Shown: positions 44,044-53,744, numbered from the stretch's first letter. The stretch is 64,000 nucleotides of DNA from Moorena producens 3L (GCF_000211815.1 NZ_GL890948.1:1-64000), one strand, 5' to 3'. A program made the numbers and translations. Notes: generated by a model from the sequence alone, not told the origin.

Positions 44044-45207
44044 ATGCTTAAAATCAATCGATTATGGAACAAAATAGTTAATAAAATCACATCAAATAGC
44101 AAATTTTTGTTGCTCACTGCTTTGAGCATTAGTCTGGTTTTGACGTTTTTTAGAGCACCCTCACTAGCACAGTTGCCGCCACTAAAACAATTGCCCATTG
44201 AAGAGGATTCGGAAACACAACCTGCACCGGAAATAGGAATTGAAGAGGATTCGGAAACACAACCTGCACCGGAAATAGGAATTGAAGAGGGTTCGGAAAT
44301 ACAACCTGCACCTGAAATCGGAATTGAAGAGGGTTCGGAAACACAATCTGCACCTGAAATAGGAATTGAAGAGGGTTCGGAAATACAACCTGCACCTGAA
44401 ATCGGATGGGAGTTCTTAGGTAGCCGAGAACTCAATCAAGTAGAAATTCACGAAACTAAGTATAAAGGTGAGTGCCCAGGTTACAGCTGGTCTTCTCGGG
44501 AAGCCCGGTTTACTTCCAGTACTACTCCACCAGCTCGTAAAAGACGTGTAATTGTTAAAAATATTACCAGAGGAGTAGCTAGTGACCCATTTCCTTACAC
44601 TGACAGAGAGTACGATGAGGGTAGATCTTCAGAAGGGACACGGATGAGTTTTGGAACAAGACATGATAGTAAAGAATTTCACGTTTTAGACGGAGAGAAT
44701 ACATTTGAGTACGAGATTAAAGAACGCGATCGTGTACTTGAGTCTGGAGTTTTCACTGCTGTAATTAAAAGAAATGTGGATGTCAGACAAAGAGATTCGT
44801 ATCCTATTACCAAATCAGTTTGTATGAACTCAGAAGTTCCTATGTCTTTGTGTGCTGATATCAGGACTCTTACTAAGTACAAATGTCGGAGCAACTGGGT
44901 TCTCCGAAGCTTTCTCATGCCAAATACCCCTGAAGTTGCTACACTTATATCCAATCAGACTCCCTACTCGGTAAAGTATTGGATCAATGATAGGATACAA
45001 AAATTGTCATCAGGAAGCGATAAAATCTATACCAATAACTTTTTAAACATAAAGTTTGAATCTTGCTCTGTAGGAACCGAGGATGGAAGCAAGGCTAAAG
45101 AATGTACTATCAAAACCAGGAGTTTAGAACGAGGTAAAAGATATCGGTTTACAGCCTCTGATTTAGACTATGAATCCCTTGATATAGAAGATTTTCCACG
45201 ATCATAG
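44044..45207 (+). CDS. Exported protein with five 14-residue acidic repeats
   Basis: 387 aa. An N-terminal signal (FLLLTALSISLVLTFFRAPSLA) precedes five tandem copies of a 14-aa unit (IEEDSETQPAPEIG with small changes; 42 nt period, 44200-44405), then a ~260-residue β-rich domain with several cysteines. The family is not recognised. The repeat is proline/glutamate-rich and likely an extended spacer between membrane or wall and the C-terminal domain. Exported or periplasmic location is inferred from the signal. Confidence 0.65.
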   Translation: MLKINRLWNKIVNKITSNSKFLLLTALSISLVLTFFRAPSLAQLPPLKQLPIEEDSETQPAPEIGIEEDSETQPAPEIGIEEGSEIQPAPEIGIEEGSETQSAPEIGIEEGSEIQPAPEIGWEFLGSRELNQVEIHETKYKGECPGYSWSSREARFTSSTTPPARKRRVIVKNITRGVASDPFPYTDREYDEGRSSEGTRMSFGTRHDSKEFHVLDGENTFEYEIKERDRVLESGVFTAVIKRNVDVRQRDSYPITKSVCMNSEVPMSLCADIRTLTKYKCRSNWVLRSFLMPNTPEVATLISNQTPYSVKYWINDRIQKLSSGSDKIYTNNFLNIKFESCSVGTEDGSKAKECTIKTRSLERGKRYRFTASDLDYESLDIEDFPRS

Positions 45208-45254
45208 TTTCTTATAGGGCTGCAATTCTGATAGAATTAAGTAAGCATATGCGC

Positions 45255-45356
45255 CTAGGGCATATGCTGATAACTGATAGCTGATAGCTGATAGCTGATA
45301 GCTGATAACTGATAGCTGATAGCTGATAGCTGATAGCTGATAGCTGATAGCTGAAT
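45255..45356. repeat. GATAGCT heptamer array
   Basis: About 13 GATAGCT/GATAACT units. It lies between the exported-protein gene and the convergent DUF4359 gene. Confidence 0.9.
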
Positions 45357-45366
45357 GCTTATATAA

Positions 45367-45684
45367 TTAAAACACAAAAAATTTGCCCCCTAGCCCAACA
45401 GTGTGGAATTTTTTCCCCCAGAAGTTGGTGGTATAGATACTGAAAAGAAAATAGTTTTGGTGACGAGTGTAGCTTTCGATCACTGGCTTAACTGCACCAG
45501 GTGGTAAAGGTTTACCGACAAAACAAGCTGCTTTTACCCCAAGAGGAAGGGATTTCTGCTGGCAGTAAGTATCGTGTAAGTGCCATGACGCATGATCAAG
45601 ATAAGCATCTTTAGTTGGATTGGTGAGTGCCATAATGCTGGACACTAAAGCTAAGAAAACGGTGTTATTGATGCGCTGATACAT
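45367..45684 (-). CDS. DUF4359-family small protein
   Basis: 105 aa. A hydrophobic N-terminus (TVFLALVSSIMALTNPTKDAYLDHAS, shown in part: VFLALVSSIMALTNPT) acts as signal or anchor. The C-terminus has RHQNYFLFSIYTTNFWGKKF and VGLGGKFFVF, characteristic of DUF4359 as I recall it. Two cysteines (near residues 41 and 54) could form a disulfide. Function unknown; probably periplasmic. The stop is ~10 nt from the heptamer array. Confidence 0.7.
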   Translation of the reverse strand: MYQRINNTVFLALVSSIMALTNPTKDAYLDHASWHLHDTYCQQKSLPLGVKAACFVGKPLPPGAVKPVIESYTRHQNYFLFSIYTTNFWGKKFHTVGLGGKFFVF

Positions 45685-45714
45685 AATTTCTTGTTATTAA
45701 ATGTTGGTAATTAG

Positions 45715-45930
45715 TTGCGTAGGGTGCGTAGGGTGTGTTAGGAGCGGACTTGCCCTTATTGTTCGCCTCGACCGCCAGCCTTGGGATAGTCCGCCCCGTA
45801 ACGCACCGCCAGTGTTAGGTTGCTGCCCGGAAATTGAAACGGGCAAGATGCCCGTTCCACGCCTGATGCCCGTTCCACAGGTGCGACCCGTGGCGAATTT
45901 AATAATTAGATGCGGAAAGCGCACCTAAAA
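45715..45930. repeat. GGGGCGGAC-type repeat followed by second copy of the 47 nt palindrome
   Basis: 45718-45808 carries the dispersed repeat also found at 3767-3850 (GTGTTAGGAGCGGAC to GTCCGCCCCGTAACGCACC). After two GATGCCCGTTCCAC units, bases 45879-45927 are an inverse copy of the AGGTGCG/CGCACCT palindrome that interrupts tnpB at 33026. The inner part differs (TAATTATT instead of GGCGAATT). Confidence 0.8.
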
Positions 45931-46377
45931 GATGCCGGTTCCACTCACCGGGTCAAACAGCTTTAATGAGATGCACTCTACCCGGTCAGCCATAGGATGA
46001 TTAGTCAACCGGATTTGATCTAAGCTCGACCTAGGGAAAGCCCAGTTAAATTCCTTTGTTAAATATTTTTTCGTTACGTTGTGGGTCTATTCCGGATAAT
46101 CTAACCTCTTGATTGCTATTGCTGCTAAATCGGCTATTTTCCAAATGATTAACCGGACTTGATATAATTCTATTTTCGCCGATATTAAGTTCCCCGTTCC
46201 CTAAAATAGTAAACTTTACAATTCCAATTACTACGGTATTTTCACACTTTATTCACAAGCTATGATTATATTTTTTATCTAGTAACGTTATAGTAATCTG
46301 GTTATGAGTTATTTTTTTGATCAAAGTAAAATCCTTTGATTTATGTCGGAATAACAGACCATAATTAATAAAACAAT
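45930..46377. other. Gene-free stretch before the AAA-like ATPase gene
   Basis: A minus-strand frame around 46046-46230 (includes LGNGELNIGENRIISSPVN) ends at 46046 and has no start; it may be a remnant of a larger surface protein. The rest is AT-rich and probably includes the promoter of the 46378 gene. Confidence 0.35.
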
Positions 46378-47541
46378 ATGATTAATAATTACCCTCGATA
46401 CCAAGTCGGTGGTAGTCTAGCCAGTGATTCGCCTAGCTATGTAGAAAGACAAGCAGATGTCCAACTCTATAACGCCTTAAAAAGGGGTGAGTTTTGTTAT
46501 GTTATGGCTCCCCGACAAATGGGTAAGTCTTCTCTAGCGGTGCGAATCAGACATCAGCTAGAACAAGAAGGATTTAAATGCAGTACTATTGATATGACGC
46601 GCATCGGTAGCGAAATAATTACCCCAACTCAGTGGTACAAAGGAGTGGTGGCTGAGTTAGTACGAGGGTTGAAGTTATTCGGTCACTTTAATTTCCAATC
46701 CTGGTGGCACCAGGAAAAGTATCTTTCACTGCTTCAGCGATTGAGTAATTTCCTGGAAGATATCCTGCTGGTAAAATTTACTACTGAACGAATTGTTATC
46801 TTCATTGATGAAATTGATACTATTCTCAACTTACCTTTTCCGGTTGAGGATTTTTTGGCCCTGATCCGATTCTGCTATAACCAAAGAGCAACTAATCCCG
46901 ACTATAATCGCATTGTCTTTGCTTTGTTCGGAGTAGCTAAGCCAAGGGATTTGATTACTGGCAAAAAGCGGACACTGTTTAATATCGGGAAAGCCATAGA
47001 ACTACATGGCTTTGAATTCCATGAAGCATATCCCCTTGCCAAGGGATTAGAGGGAACAGGGGGTAACCCTACAAGGATTCTCAAGGAGATACTGGCTTGG
47101 ACAGGAGGACAACCCTTTCTGACCCAAAAACTATGTCAGTTGGTAGTAGACTCAGTAAGGGTCGGGTTGACTATTGCTCCTGGTAATGAGGAATCTTGGG
47201 TTAGCCAAATCGTACATAATCAAATTATTGATCATTGGGAATCCCAGGATGAACCCGAGCATTTACGAAGTATCTCGGCTCGCCTTTTGAGTAATAATTT
47301 GAGTAATAAATATTATGCTGACAAATTGCTGGGACGTTATCAGCAGATTTTAGCTGGAGATGATGTACCGATGGATAACAGCGAAGAGTGCAACGAATTG
47401 TTGCTATCGGGTTTGGTGGTTAATCAACAAGGACGGCTAAGGGTGAACAACCCTATATACAAAGCAATTTTTAATCGTGAATGGGTTACCAAACAACTAG
47501 AGAATCTGCGTCCCGATAGTAAACAATTTTGCTATTCCTGA
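46378..47541 (+). CDS. AAA-like ATPase domain protein
   Basis: 387 aa. Opens with YPRYQVGGSLASDSPSYVER, typical of the cyanobacterial AAA-like (AAA_35) domain. Walker A-like APRQMGKSSL is near residue 44, the Walker B-like strand is IVIFIDEIDT, and a sensor-like LFGVAKPRDLI and a winged-helix-like tail (WTGGQPFLTQKLCQLV) follow. In cyanobacteria this module usually forms the N-terminus of larger signalling proteins with WD40 or CHASE2 domains; here it ends alone. Role unknown; it may be a stand-alone or shortened signalling protein. Confidence 0.8.
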   Translation: MINNYPRYQVGGSLASDSPSYVERQADVQLYNALKRGEFCYVMAPRQMGKSSLAVRIRHQLEQEGFKCSTIDMTRIGSEIITPTQWYKGVVAELVRGLKLFGHFNFQSWWHQEKYLSLLQRLSNFLEDILLVKFTTERIVIFIDEIDTILNLPFPVEDFLALIRFCYNQRATNPDYNRIVFALFGVAKPRDLITGKKRTLFNIGKAIELHGFEFHEAYPLAKGLEGTGGNPTRILKEILAWTGGQPFLTQKLCQLVVDSVRVGLTIAPGNEESWVSQIVHNQIIDHWESQDEPEHLRSISARLLSNNLSNKYYADKLLGRYQQILAGDDVPMDNSEECNELLLSGLVVNQQGRLRVNNPIYKAIFNREWVTKQLENLRPDSKQFCYS

Positions 47542-47594
47542 CTTAGTATTATATACTGTTAGTTTAAGCGACTAAAACCCTAGCTATATCTCGA

Positions 47595-47815
47595 TTTTTT
47601 GTAAGCATTCAGCTATCAGCGTGTCGCGTATCAGCTATCAGCTAATGAGCTACTTCCCAGCGTCGTTCGCACAGCGTGGCCATTCGCGTAGCGTGGCCAA
47701 CGGCCAAGGCCAAAGCCTGTGCCACGCTACTTGAGGTGCTATCAGCGTGTCGCGTATCAGCTTTGGGCCTGTGGCCAACGGCTGACGGCTGACGGCTGAC
47801 GGCTGAATGCTTACG
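47595..47815. repeat. Heptamer arrays with compound hairpin elements
   Basis: TATCAGC and GACGGCT arrays flank a ~68 nt compound block (47656-47723) containing two GCGTGGCC hairpin elements. The block is almost identical to 55142-55211. No gene. Confidence 0.85.
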
Positions 47816-47885
47816 ATTTTTTGCTTCAGCCGCTTAAACTAACTTAAACTAATGTCCCAAACTCTTGCTAGGCAAGAATTTCACC

Positions 47886-49184
47886 ATGTCTAATAAAAAG
47901 TCAAAGGAAAACAGTGGATGTGGATGCGCAAATATTCCCATTTCTGTAATCTTACTGGTTTTAGGCGGTGGTTATTGGTGGTTGAACCATCAAGGAGGTT
48001 TCGCTATTATTAGCAAATTACCTCAAAATCTCCCCATAGCTATTCCTCAAAATCTACCAATAGCTATTCCTGGTTTAAATTCGACACCAGCCGAACCACA
48101 ACCTTCGGCTCCTACTAAGCCTTCTGTAACCACTGCACCTTCCTTCCCAAATTCGCCAATTGTTAAACCTAATCATCAGCCACCTTCACCAACACCAATA
48201 ACAGCTCAAAAACCTCAAAAACCTCAAACAGCTCAAAAATTAAAAACACCAATTGTTAAACCTAATCATCAGCCAGCATCACCAACAACTCAAACTCCTT
48301 TGGAGAAAAAAGCAATCAGAGGAATTTATATAAGTCGTTATAACGTAACTAATAATGCTAGTGAAGAGAAAATTAGAAAACAAGTTCGTCATTATCACTC
48401 TCAAGGAATTAATACGATTATTCATGGTGTATGGGGTAATATTTGTCCTATGTACACTAGTGAAGTGATGCAAAAAACTTTCGGTTATAAAAGTTGTCCC
48501 AATCAGTTTCGCGACCGCTGGTTAACTTGGCTAATTGATGAAGCACACAAACACGGCATGGAAGTTCATGCTTACTTTGAAAAAGGTATCAAAATAGATA
48601 AAAATAGCCCGATTTTTGATTTAGCTATTGAACGCAAATGGGTTGTACCTGGCGTTGACCGCACCTATCCAGGAATCGAGCATTATATTCTGGATGTAGA
48701 AATTCCTGAAGTTGCTAATTTCTTTAGAGATATTTTAGTGGAATTTGTCCAAAAATATCCTAAAATTGATGCAGTCCAATGGGACGATTATCTGGGTTAC
48801 CATGCCGAGTTACCAGGGAAAGTAAATCGCACTAAGAAGCTAACCACTTTTTCACAAGAAATGATCGGTGCTATGAAACAAGCTAACCCAAAGGTTAGTT
48901 TTGATCTTTGTCATCATAATCCTTATTGGGCTAAAAAATATTTTGCTGCCGACTGGCCAAAATGGAATGTAGATCGAGTTTTTATTCAAGCTTATAATGA
49001 TAAAAATTTTACCAAAGAAGTAGATTATGCCGAAACCTATGATGGAATTGCTATTACTGATCAACAATTCCATCGCTTGCCAGAAATAGTGGCTAATAAT
49101 AAAATTAAGGCTATTTTAGTGTTTCCTGATCGGACAAATCCAGAAGACGTAGCTTCTAAGTTAAAACAATTTTATGTTAAATAG
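47886..49184 (+). CDS. Glycosyl hydrolase-like family 10 (GHL10) protein, membrane-anchored
   Basis: 432 aa from the ATG at 47886; a TTG at 47865 is less likely. One N-terminal hydrophobic segment (IPISVILLVLGGGYWWL) is followed by a long Pro/Thr/Gln-rich linker (~45-145) with duplicated segments (PIVKPNHQP twice; QNLPIAIP twice). The TIM-barrel-type GHL10 domain starts at AIRGIYISRYN (VDAVQWDDYLGYH as IDAVQWDDYLGYH, VFIQAYN). Such domains are predicted to act on cell-wall or exopolysaccharide. It is probably anchored in the membrane with the enzyme outside. Confidence 0.78.
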   Translation: MSNKKSKENSGCGCANIPISVILLVLGGGYWWLNHQGGFAIISKLPQNLPIAIPQNLPIAIPGLNSTPAEPQPSAPTKPSVTTAPSFPNSPIVKPNHQPPSPTPITAQKPQKPQTAQKLKTPIVKPNHQPASPTTQTPLEKKAIRGIYISRYNVTNNASEEKIRKQVRHYHSQGINTIIHGVWGNICPMYTSEVMQKTFGYKSCPNQFRDRWLTWLIDEAHKHGMEVHAYFEKGIKIDKNSPIFDLAIERKWVVPGVDRTYPGIEHYILDVEIPEVANFFRDILVEFVQKYPKIDAVQWDDYLGYHAELPGKVNRTKKLTTFSQEMIGAMKQANPKVSFDLCHHNPYWAKKYFAADWPKWNVDRVFIQAYNDKNFTKEVDYAETYDGIAITDQQFHRLPEIVANNKIKAILVFPDRTNPEDVASKLKQFYVK

Positions 49185-49194
49185 ATGTAAGCGT

Positions 49195-49400
49195 CGTAAG
49201 CAATCAGCTATCAGCTATCAGCAATCAGCTATCAGCAATCAGCAATCAGCTATCAGCAATCAGCTATCAGCTATCAGCAATCAGCTATCAGCTATCAGCT
49301 ATCAGCTAATGGGCTACGCGCAAGCGCACCTTTGAATAAAATAAGCTGACGGCTGACCGCACCTCAAGTAGGGTGAGCTTTGGCTCACGGCTGAATGCTT
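49195..49400. repeat. TATCAGC/AATCAGC array
   Basis: About 15 heptamers (49199-49310) are followed by a TGAGCTTTGGCTCA hairpin (49375) and GCTGACCGC units. It separates the convergent GHL10 and cobN genes. Confidence 0.85.
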
Positions 49401-49427
49401 ACTAAGCATCTAACTAGACTTCCGGAG

Positions 49428-52400
49428 CTATACAATGCCAAAATTTTCCCCTTCAATCACTGCTTCTGCTTCTAATGCGATCGCTCTCAATTTTTCTAAA
49501 GTATCTGGTTCAACTGACTGCCACAATCCCCGCTGATTGGCTTCCAGTAACCGTTCTGCCATATCTCGCAATGCCCATGGATTCTTTTGTTGGACAAACT
49601 CTTGGACATCTGGGTCAAATAAATACCCTTGAGCTACTCCTTGATACATATGGTCTGCCACACAATTAGCGGTAGCATCATAGGCAAACAAATAATCTAC
49701 TGTTGCTGCCATTTCAAATGCTCCTTTGTAACCATGGCGCATCACTCCCTCAATCCACTTAGGATTCACGACACGAGAACGGTACACTCGGGCAATCTCT
49801 TCCTTTAGCTGTCGAACTTTGGGCTTTTCAGGGATAGAATTATCCCCAAAGTAGGTTTGAGGATTTTTGCCAGTCAACCCCCGCACCGCTACGGTTAACC
49901 CCCCCTGAAACTGGTAATAATCATCTGAATCAAGTAAATCATGTTCCCGATTATCCTGATTGTGTAATACAATTTGCATCTGTTTGAGACGCTGCTCAAA
50001 GGCTTCTGGGGCTCCTTTGGGGGAAGATGAGCTGTAGGCGTAACTACTCCAGTTAATGTAAGCGCGAGCTAAATCCTGCTCATCTTGCCAGTTTTGAGAT
50101 TCAATCAAACCTTGTAACCCGGCACCATAGGCTCCTGGTTTTGAGCCAAAGATGCGGTAGTGCGATCGCATTTGGGCTTGGGACTGACTCAACCCTACCT
50201 GTAACCAAGAGTCTGTTTCCTGTTTCACCTGGGCTGCTAGAGGATTGTCTGATGGTGATTCATCCAGGCTTGCCACAGCAACTACTGCATTGTGAAATAG
50301 GTCGATTAAATTGGGGAAACTATCTCTAAAGAAGCCAGAAATGCGCAGGGTCACATCCACCCGGGGACGTTGTAACACAGACACTGGCAATATTTCAAAG
50401 TCTACCACCCGCCGTGAGGACCCATCCCAAATCGGTCGCACTCCCAACAACGCCAGGGCTTCGGAAATATCATCTCCCCCGGTACGCATGGTAGATGTGC
50501 CCCATACGGAAATCCCTAGGGTTTTGGGATACTCACCATTTTCCTGGGTATAGCGCTCCACTAGCACTTCAGCTGCCTTTCTGCCCACATCCCACGCTGT
50601 TTCTGTGGGTATGGCACGGATATCAACAGAGTAAAAATTGCGACCTGTGGGCAGAACGTCCGGTCGTCCTCTAGTCGGCGCACCAGATGGCCCACTGGGT
50701 ACATATCTCCCATCTAATCCCCTTAACAATTGGGTGAGTTCTTGATTAGTTTGTTGCAGTGCTGGTAACAGGCGATCGCGTATCCAATCTAATTCTTGTT
50801 TTGTTGTTTTACTAATCGGTAATCGGTAATCAGTAATCGCTATTGGGGAATTAGTGATGATTTGTTCTACTAATTCAGATGCTTCTTCTTCCAATACTTC
50901 AACCAAATCACCAACAGTATATTTCCCAGTATAGCATTCCTCTGTTGCCTCTTCCCTTGTCATTAATTTTGATATCGAATCTATACTACTTCTTGCGATA
51001 TCCTTAACCACTGAAAACTCTTCCGTTAGGGGGTCAAAATCCCAACCTAAATCCTGAGCCAAAGCACGAGTTAAGCCGATGCGATTCTTTCCTGGATGAC
51101 GAGCAATTGCTACTATTAAATCCTGCAATTGACGTCCTTGGGGACATTGACTAAACACATGTAAACCATCTCGAATCTGAGCTTCTTTCAATTCACAAAG
51201 ATAAGCATCAATTTGATTAGTAATTTCCGATTCTCCAGCTTCGATGTCATCTACTGCAATCCCCAAATCTTCGTGCAAGTGCTCATCAAGGATAAGTTTA
51301 ACAATGCGGACGCGAATAATTGGTAACCGAGACAAATCCAAACTCTGCGCTTCATAATACTCATCAACCAATCCCTCCAACTGTTGCAGAGGACCATAAA
51401 GTTCAGCACGAGTCATGGGAGGGGTTAAATGATCAATAATCACCCCTTGAGCGCGACGCTTTGCTTGAGCTCCCTCTCCGGGATCATTAACAATAAATGG
51501 ATACAAATGAGGCATGGCTGCTAAGGCGACTTCTGGATAACAGCACTCTGACAAGGCCACACTCTTACCCGGTAACCACTCTAAATTCCCATGCTTGCCC
51601 ACATGAACAATCGCTTGGGCACCAAAACACTTCCGCAACCAATAATAAAATGCCAAATACCCATCAGTTGGTTCCAAATCGGGAGCATGATAATTCAAAG
51701 CTGGGTCAATATCATAACCCCGAGAGGGTTGAATCCCTACAAACACATTTCCCAACTGAATCCCTGAAATGGGAAATGCTGAAATCTCTGTTATCTCTCC
51801 CTGGCCATCTTTGTTGTCATTACCGTTAAGATCAAACTCTCCCCAACGCTCACGGATTCCTTTTTGAACCGCTATCGGTAACTCTTGAAAATAGTCCCAA
51901 TACTCCTGCCAACTCAACTCTTGTCGTACCAAACGTAACTGCCATCCTTCCGGATCATTGGTCACCCCAGCGGTTAACCACTCAATCAACTCATCGCCAC
52001 TTTCCGGAATCTTCTCAACCCAATACCCAGCATCCCGTAACCCTTTTAAAATCTCTACACAACTGGCCGGGGTATCTAATCCTACGCCATTGGCCAGCCT
52101 GCCATCTCGATTAGGATAATTAGCTAAAATCAGAGCAACTTTTCTCTGATTCGGTAGGGTTTGCCCTAACCGTAGCCAATTCATGGCTAAATCTGCTACG
52201 AACTGAATGCGATCGCATACCGGCTCATAAACCACCACATCCGTTTCCAGAGCAGGATTCCACCGTTGCGCCGACTTAAAGGAAATCGCACGGCTAATAA
52301 TTCGCCCATCCACTTCCGGCAACGCCACATTCATAGCAGTATCCCTAGGCATCAATCCCTGAAACCCAGACTCCCACTGTTCCACCGTGCCACTACTTAA

Positions 52401-53456
52401 AATAACCTGCAACACAGGTACATCCAGCCCTTCCCACAACTCCAACTGATGTACCTCAGCATCCAACTTAGCTACCGAGAAACTTGTCGTATTCAGCAAC
52501 ACTGCGATCGCGTAGCGTGAGCAAAGCTCAATCGCACTACTAGAGCTATCGGGATTTTGGAAATAGCCTAACAATTCCCGTTGTACCTCTAGATCCCGTA
52601 GAGAAGAGACAAATACTGGCACCGGTTCCAACCCCCGTTCTACCAAAGCCTGACATAACCCATCAATCGGTGCTGTATTTCCCGCTAAGTAATGGGCACG
52701 GTAGAACAGGATACCTACTTTAAGATTGGCTTTACAGCCGTTTTCAGATGAATTTACCTCACTACCTTTAGCTGCAAGCCCCCTAAATCCCCCAATTCTG
52801 GGGGACTTTAACTTCATTTCCCCCCAGCGAGGGATTGCTCGCTGGGGGGCTAGGGGGGCGAAATTTCCTGTAACATTGCCAGTAGCTTCTGCAGTTATCT
52901 CCGATTTCCATGGATAAACCCCAACCCGAGGCACAGGTTTTGGTGGTGGTGGATTATTAGTTTGGTCTAGGCATACATCTGCTACAAATTTCAGAGCGTT
53001 AGTGAAATTCTCAACACCGCCTTCTGTAAAGTAGCGCCATAATTGATTCACTATCGGAATAGTTTCTGTGGAGTGACTAGTTAACGTCGGATCTGGTCGG
53101 TCATCCCCTGGTAAAACAAATAATGTAGCGCCAGTTTGTTCTACTGTTTCTTTCACCACTTCTAAGCCATAAGACCAGTACGAGCGTCCCCCCAATAATC
53201 TGATAATGATAATCCGTGCTTTGCCCAAGATATCCTCAGCATAGGTATCAATGGTTAGTTGTTGCTGCAACTGCAACAGATTAGCGACTCGGATAGCTGG
53301 GAAATCTGGGGGAAGTTGGGATACCGATGCGGCTAGGGTTTGGATATCGGTGTCAGCAGCAGTCAGGAAAATAATTGGTGCTGGGGTTTGTTCGATGAAG
53401 ATAACCCCTTCAGCTTCAGGGTTCCATCCTCCTGGAGTTGCGGCGATGCGATGCAT
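49428..53456 (-). CDS. cobN: Cobaltochelatase large subunit CobN
   Basis: 1342 aa; the usual length is ~1250-1330. It opens MHRIAATPGGWNPEAEG, as in cyanobacterial CobN. Family signatures include VGILFYRAHYLAGNTAPID, HVGKHGNLEWLPGK and VWGTSTMRTGGDDI. The ChlH/BchH-like large subunit inserts cobalt into hydrogenobyrinate a,c-diamide in B12 synthesis; ChlH is a close paralogue, but the start favours CobN. Two extra in-frame segments are repeat-derived: residues ~197-231 (PQRAIPRWGEMKLKSPRIGG) and 8 residues near 309-316 (IELCSRYA). No cobalamin genes are adjacent. Confidence 0.9.
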   Translation of the reverse strand: MHRIAATPGGWNPEAEGVIFIEQTPAPIIFLTAADTDIQTLAASVSQLPPDFPAIRVANLLQLQQQLTIDTYAEDILGKARIIIIRLLGGRSYWSYGLEVVKETVEQTGATLFVLPGDDRPDPTLTSHSTETIPIVNQLWRYFTEGGVENFTNALKFVADVCLDQTNNPPPPKPVPRVGVYPWKSEITAEATGNVTGNFAPLAPQRAIPRWGEMKLKSPRIGGFRGLAAKGSEVNSSENGCKANLKVGILFYRAHYLAGNTAPIDGLCQALVERGLEPVPVFVSSLRDLEVQRELLGYFQNPDSSSSAIELCSRYAIAVLLNTTSFSVAKLDAEVHQLELWEGLDVPVLQVILSSGTVEQWESGFQGLMPRDTAMNVALPEVDGRIISRAISFKSAQRWNPALETDVVVYEPVCDRIQFVADLAMNWLRLGQTLPNQRKVALILANYPNRDGRLANGVGLDTPASCVEILKGLRDAGYWVEKIPESGDELIEWLTAGVTNDPEGWQLRLVRQELSWQEYWDYFQELPIAVQKGIRERWGEFDLNGNDNKDGQGEITEISAFPISGIQLGNVFVGIQPSRGYDIDPALNYHAPDLEPTDGYLAFYYWLRKCFGAQAIVHVGKHGNLEWLPGKSVALSECCYPEVALAAMPHLYPFIVNDPGEGAQAKRRAQGVIIDHLTPPMTRAELYGPLQQLEGLVDEYYEAQSLDLSRLPIIRVRIVKLILDEHLHEDLGIAVDDIEAGESEITNQIDAYLCELKEAQIRDGLHVFSQCPQGRQLQDLIVAIARHPGKNRIGLTRALAQDLGWDFDPLTEEFSVVKDIARSSIDSISKLMTREEATEECYTGKYTVGDLVEVLEEEASELVEQIITNSPIAITDYRLPISKTTKQELDWIRDRLLPALQQTNQELTQLLRGLDGRYVPSGPSGAPTRGRPDVLPTGRNFYSVDIRAIPTETAWDVGRKAAEVLVERYTQENGEYPKTLGISVWGTSTMRTGGDDISEALALLGVRPIWDGSSRRVVDFEILPVSVLQRPRVDVTLRISGFFRDSFPNLIDLFHNAVVAVASLDESPSDNPLAAQVKQETDSWLQVGLSQSQAQMRSHYRIFGSKPGAYGAGLQGLIESQNWQDEQDLARAYINWSSYAYSSSSPKGAPEAFEQRLKQMQIVLHNQDNREHDLLDSDDYYQFQGGLTVAVRGLTGKNPQTYFGDNSIPEKPKVRQLKEEIARVYRSRVVNPKWIEGVMRHGYKGAFEMAATVDYLFAYDATANCVADHMYQGVAQGYLFDPDVQEFVQQKNPWALRDMAERLLEANQRGLWQSVEPDTLEKLRAIALEAEAVIEGENFGIV
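52507..52530 (-). repeat. 24 nt hairpin element in frame inside cobN
   Basis: On the minus strand, arms TGAGC and GCTCA are followed by CGCTACGCGAT. Removing these 24 bases restores a perfect GCGATCGC (HIP1) site and the protein junction SSSAIAVLL. Confidence 0.85.
52764..52866 (-). repeat. CCCCCAGCGAGGG palindrome in frame inside cobN
   Basis: Contains CCCCCCAGCGAGGGATTGC and its near-complement GCTCGCTGGGGGGC, the same family as 25840-25915. It adds about 34 codons (PQRAIPRWGE and LKSPRIGGFRGLAAKG) between the VGVYPWKSEI and NLKVGILFYR parts of CobN. Confidence 0.75.
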
Positions 53457-53474
53457 AGTTTAGGGTGCGATTCG

Positions 53475-53693
53475 TTATTTTAATGCTGTAACCTCTAAGC
53501 CATGCCCACTTCCAAGAAAGACTGTTTCCAAAATTTTTGGAGAGTTCATCTGTCTCAGATAGGTTCCGAGAAGCTCCATAGCATAAAATGGTAAGTAATA
53601 ATTTTTTTCTTTGAGCAAGGCAGGAACATAACGCTTAGGATAATAAAGGGTATAATACTCATCAAATGACGCTTTTGGAGATAGAATTTTCAT
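53475..53693 (-). pseudogene. N-terminal fragment of a methyltransferase-like gene
   Basis: 72 aa: starts MKILSPKASFDEYYTLYYPK, ending LGSGHGLEVTALK, where a class I SAM-methyltransferase motif I (xxGSGxG) would begin. The frame stops right after it and cobN follows 18 nt later, so the catalytic fold is missing. KILETVFLGSGHG also looks disturbed compared with the expected ILELGSG. Probably a truncated remnant; identification as methyltransferase is tentative. Confidence 0.45.
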
Positions 53694-53744
53694 TTTATTG
53701 TATTAGTTTAGTTGATTTTTTTTAACCTGAAAATTTGTTATTAA

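Noticed and set aside
45697..45928. Two mirror 75-aa ORFs
   Set aside because: Both lie within dispersed palindromic repeats.
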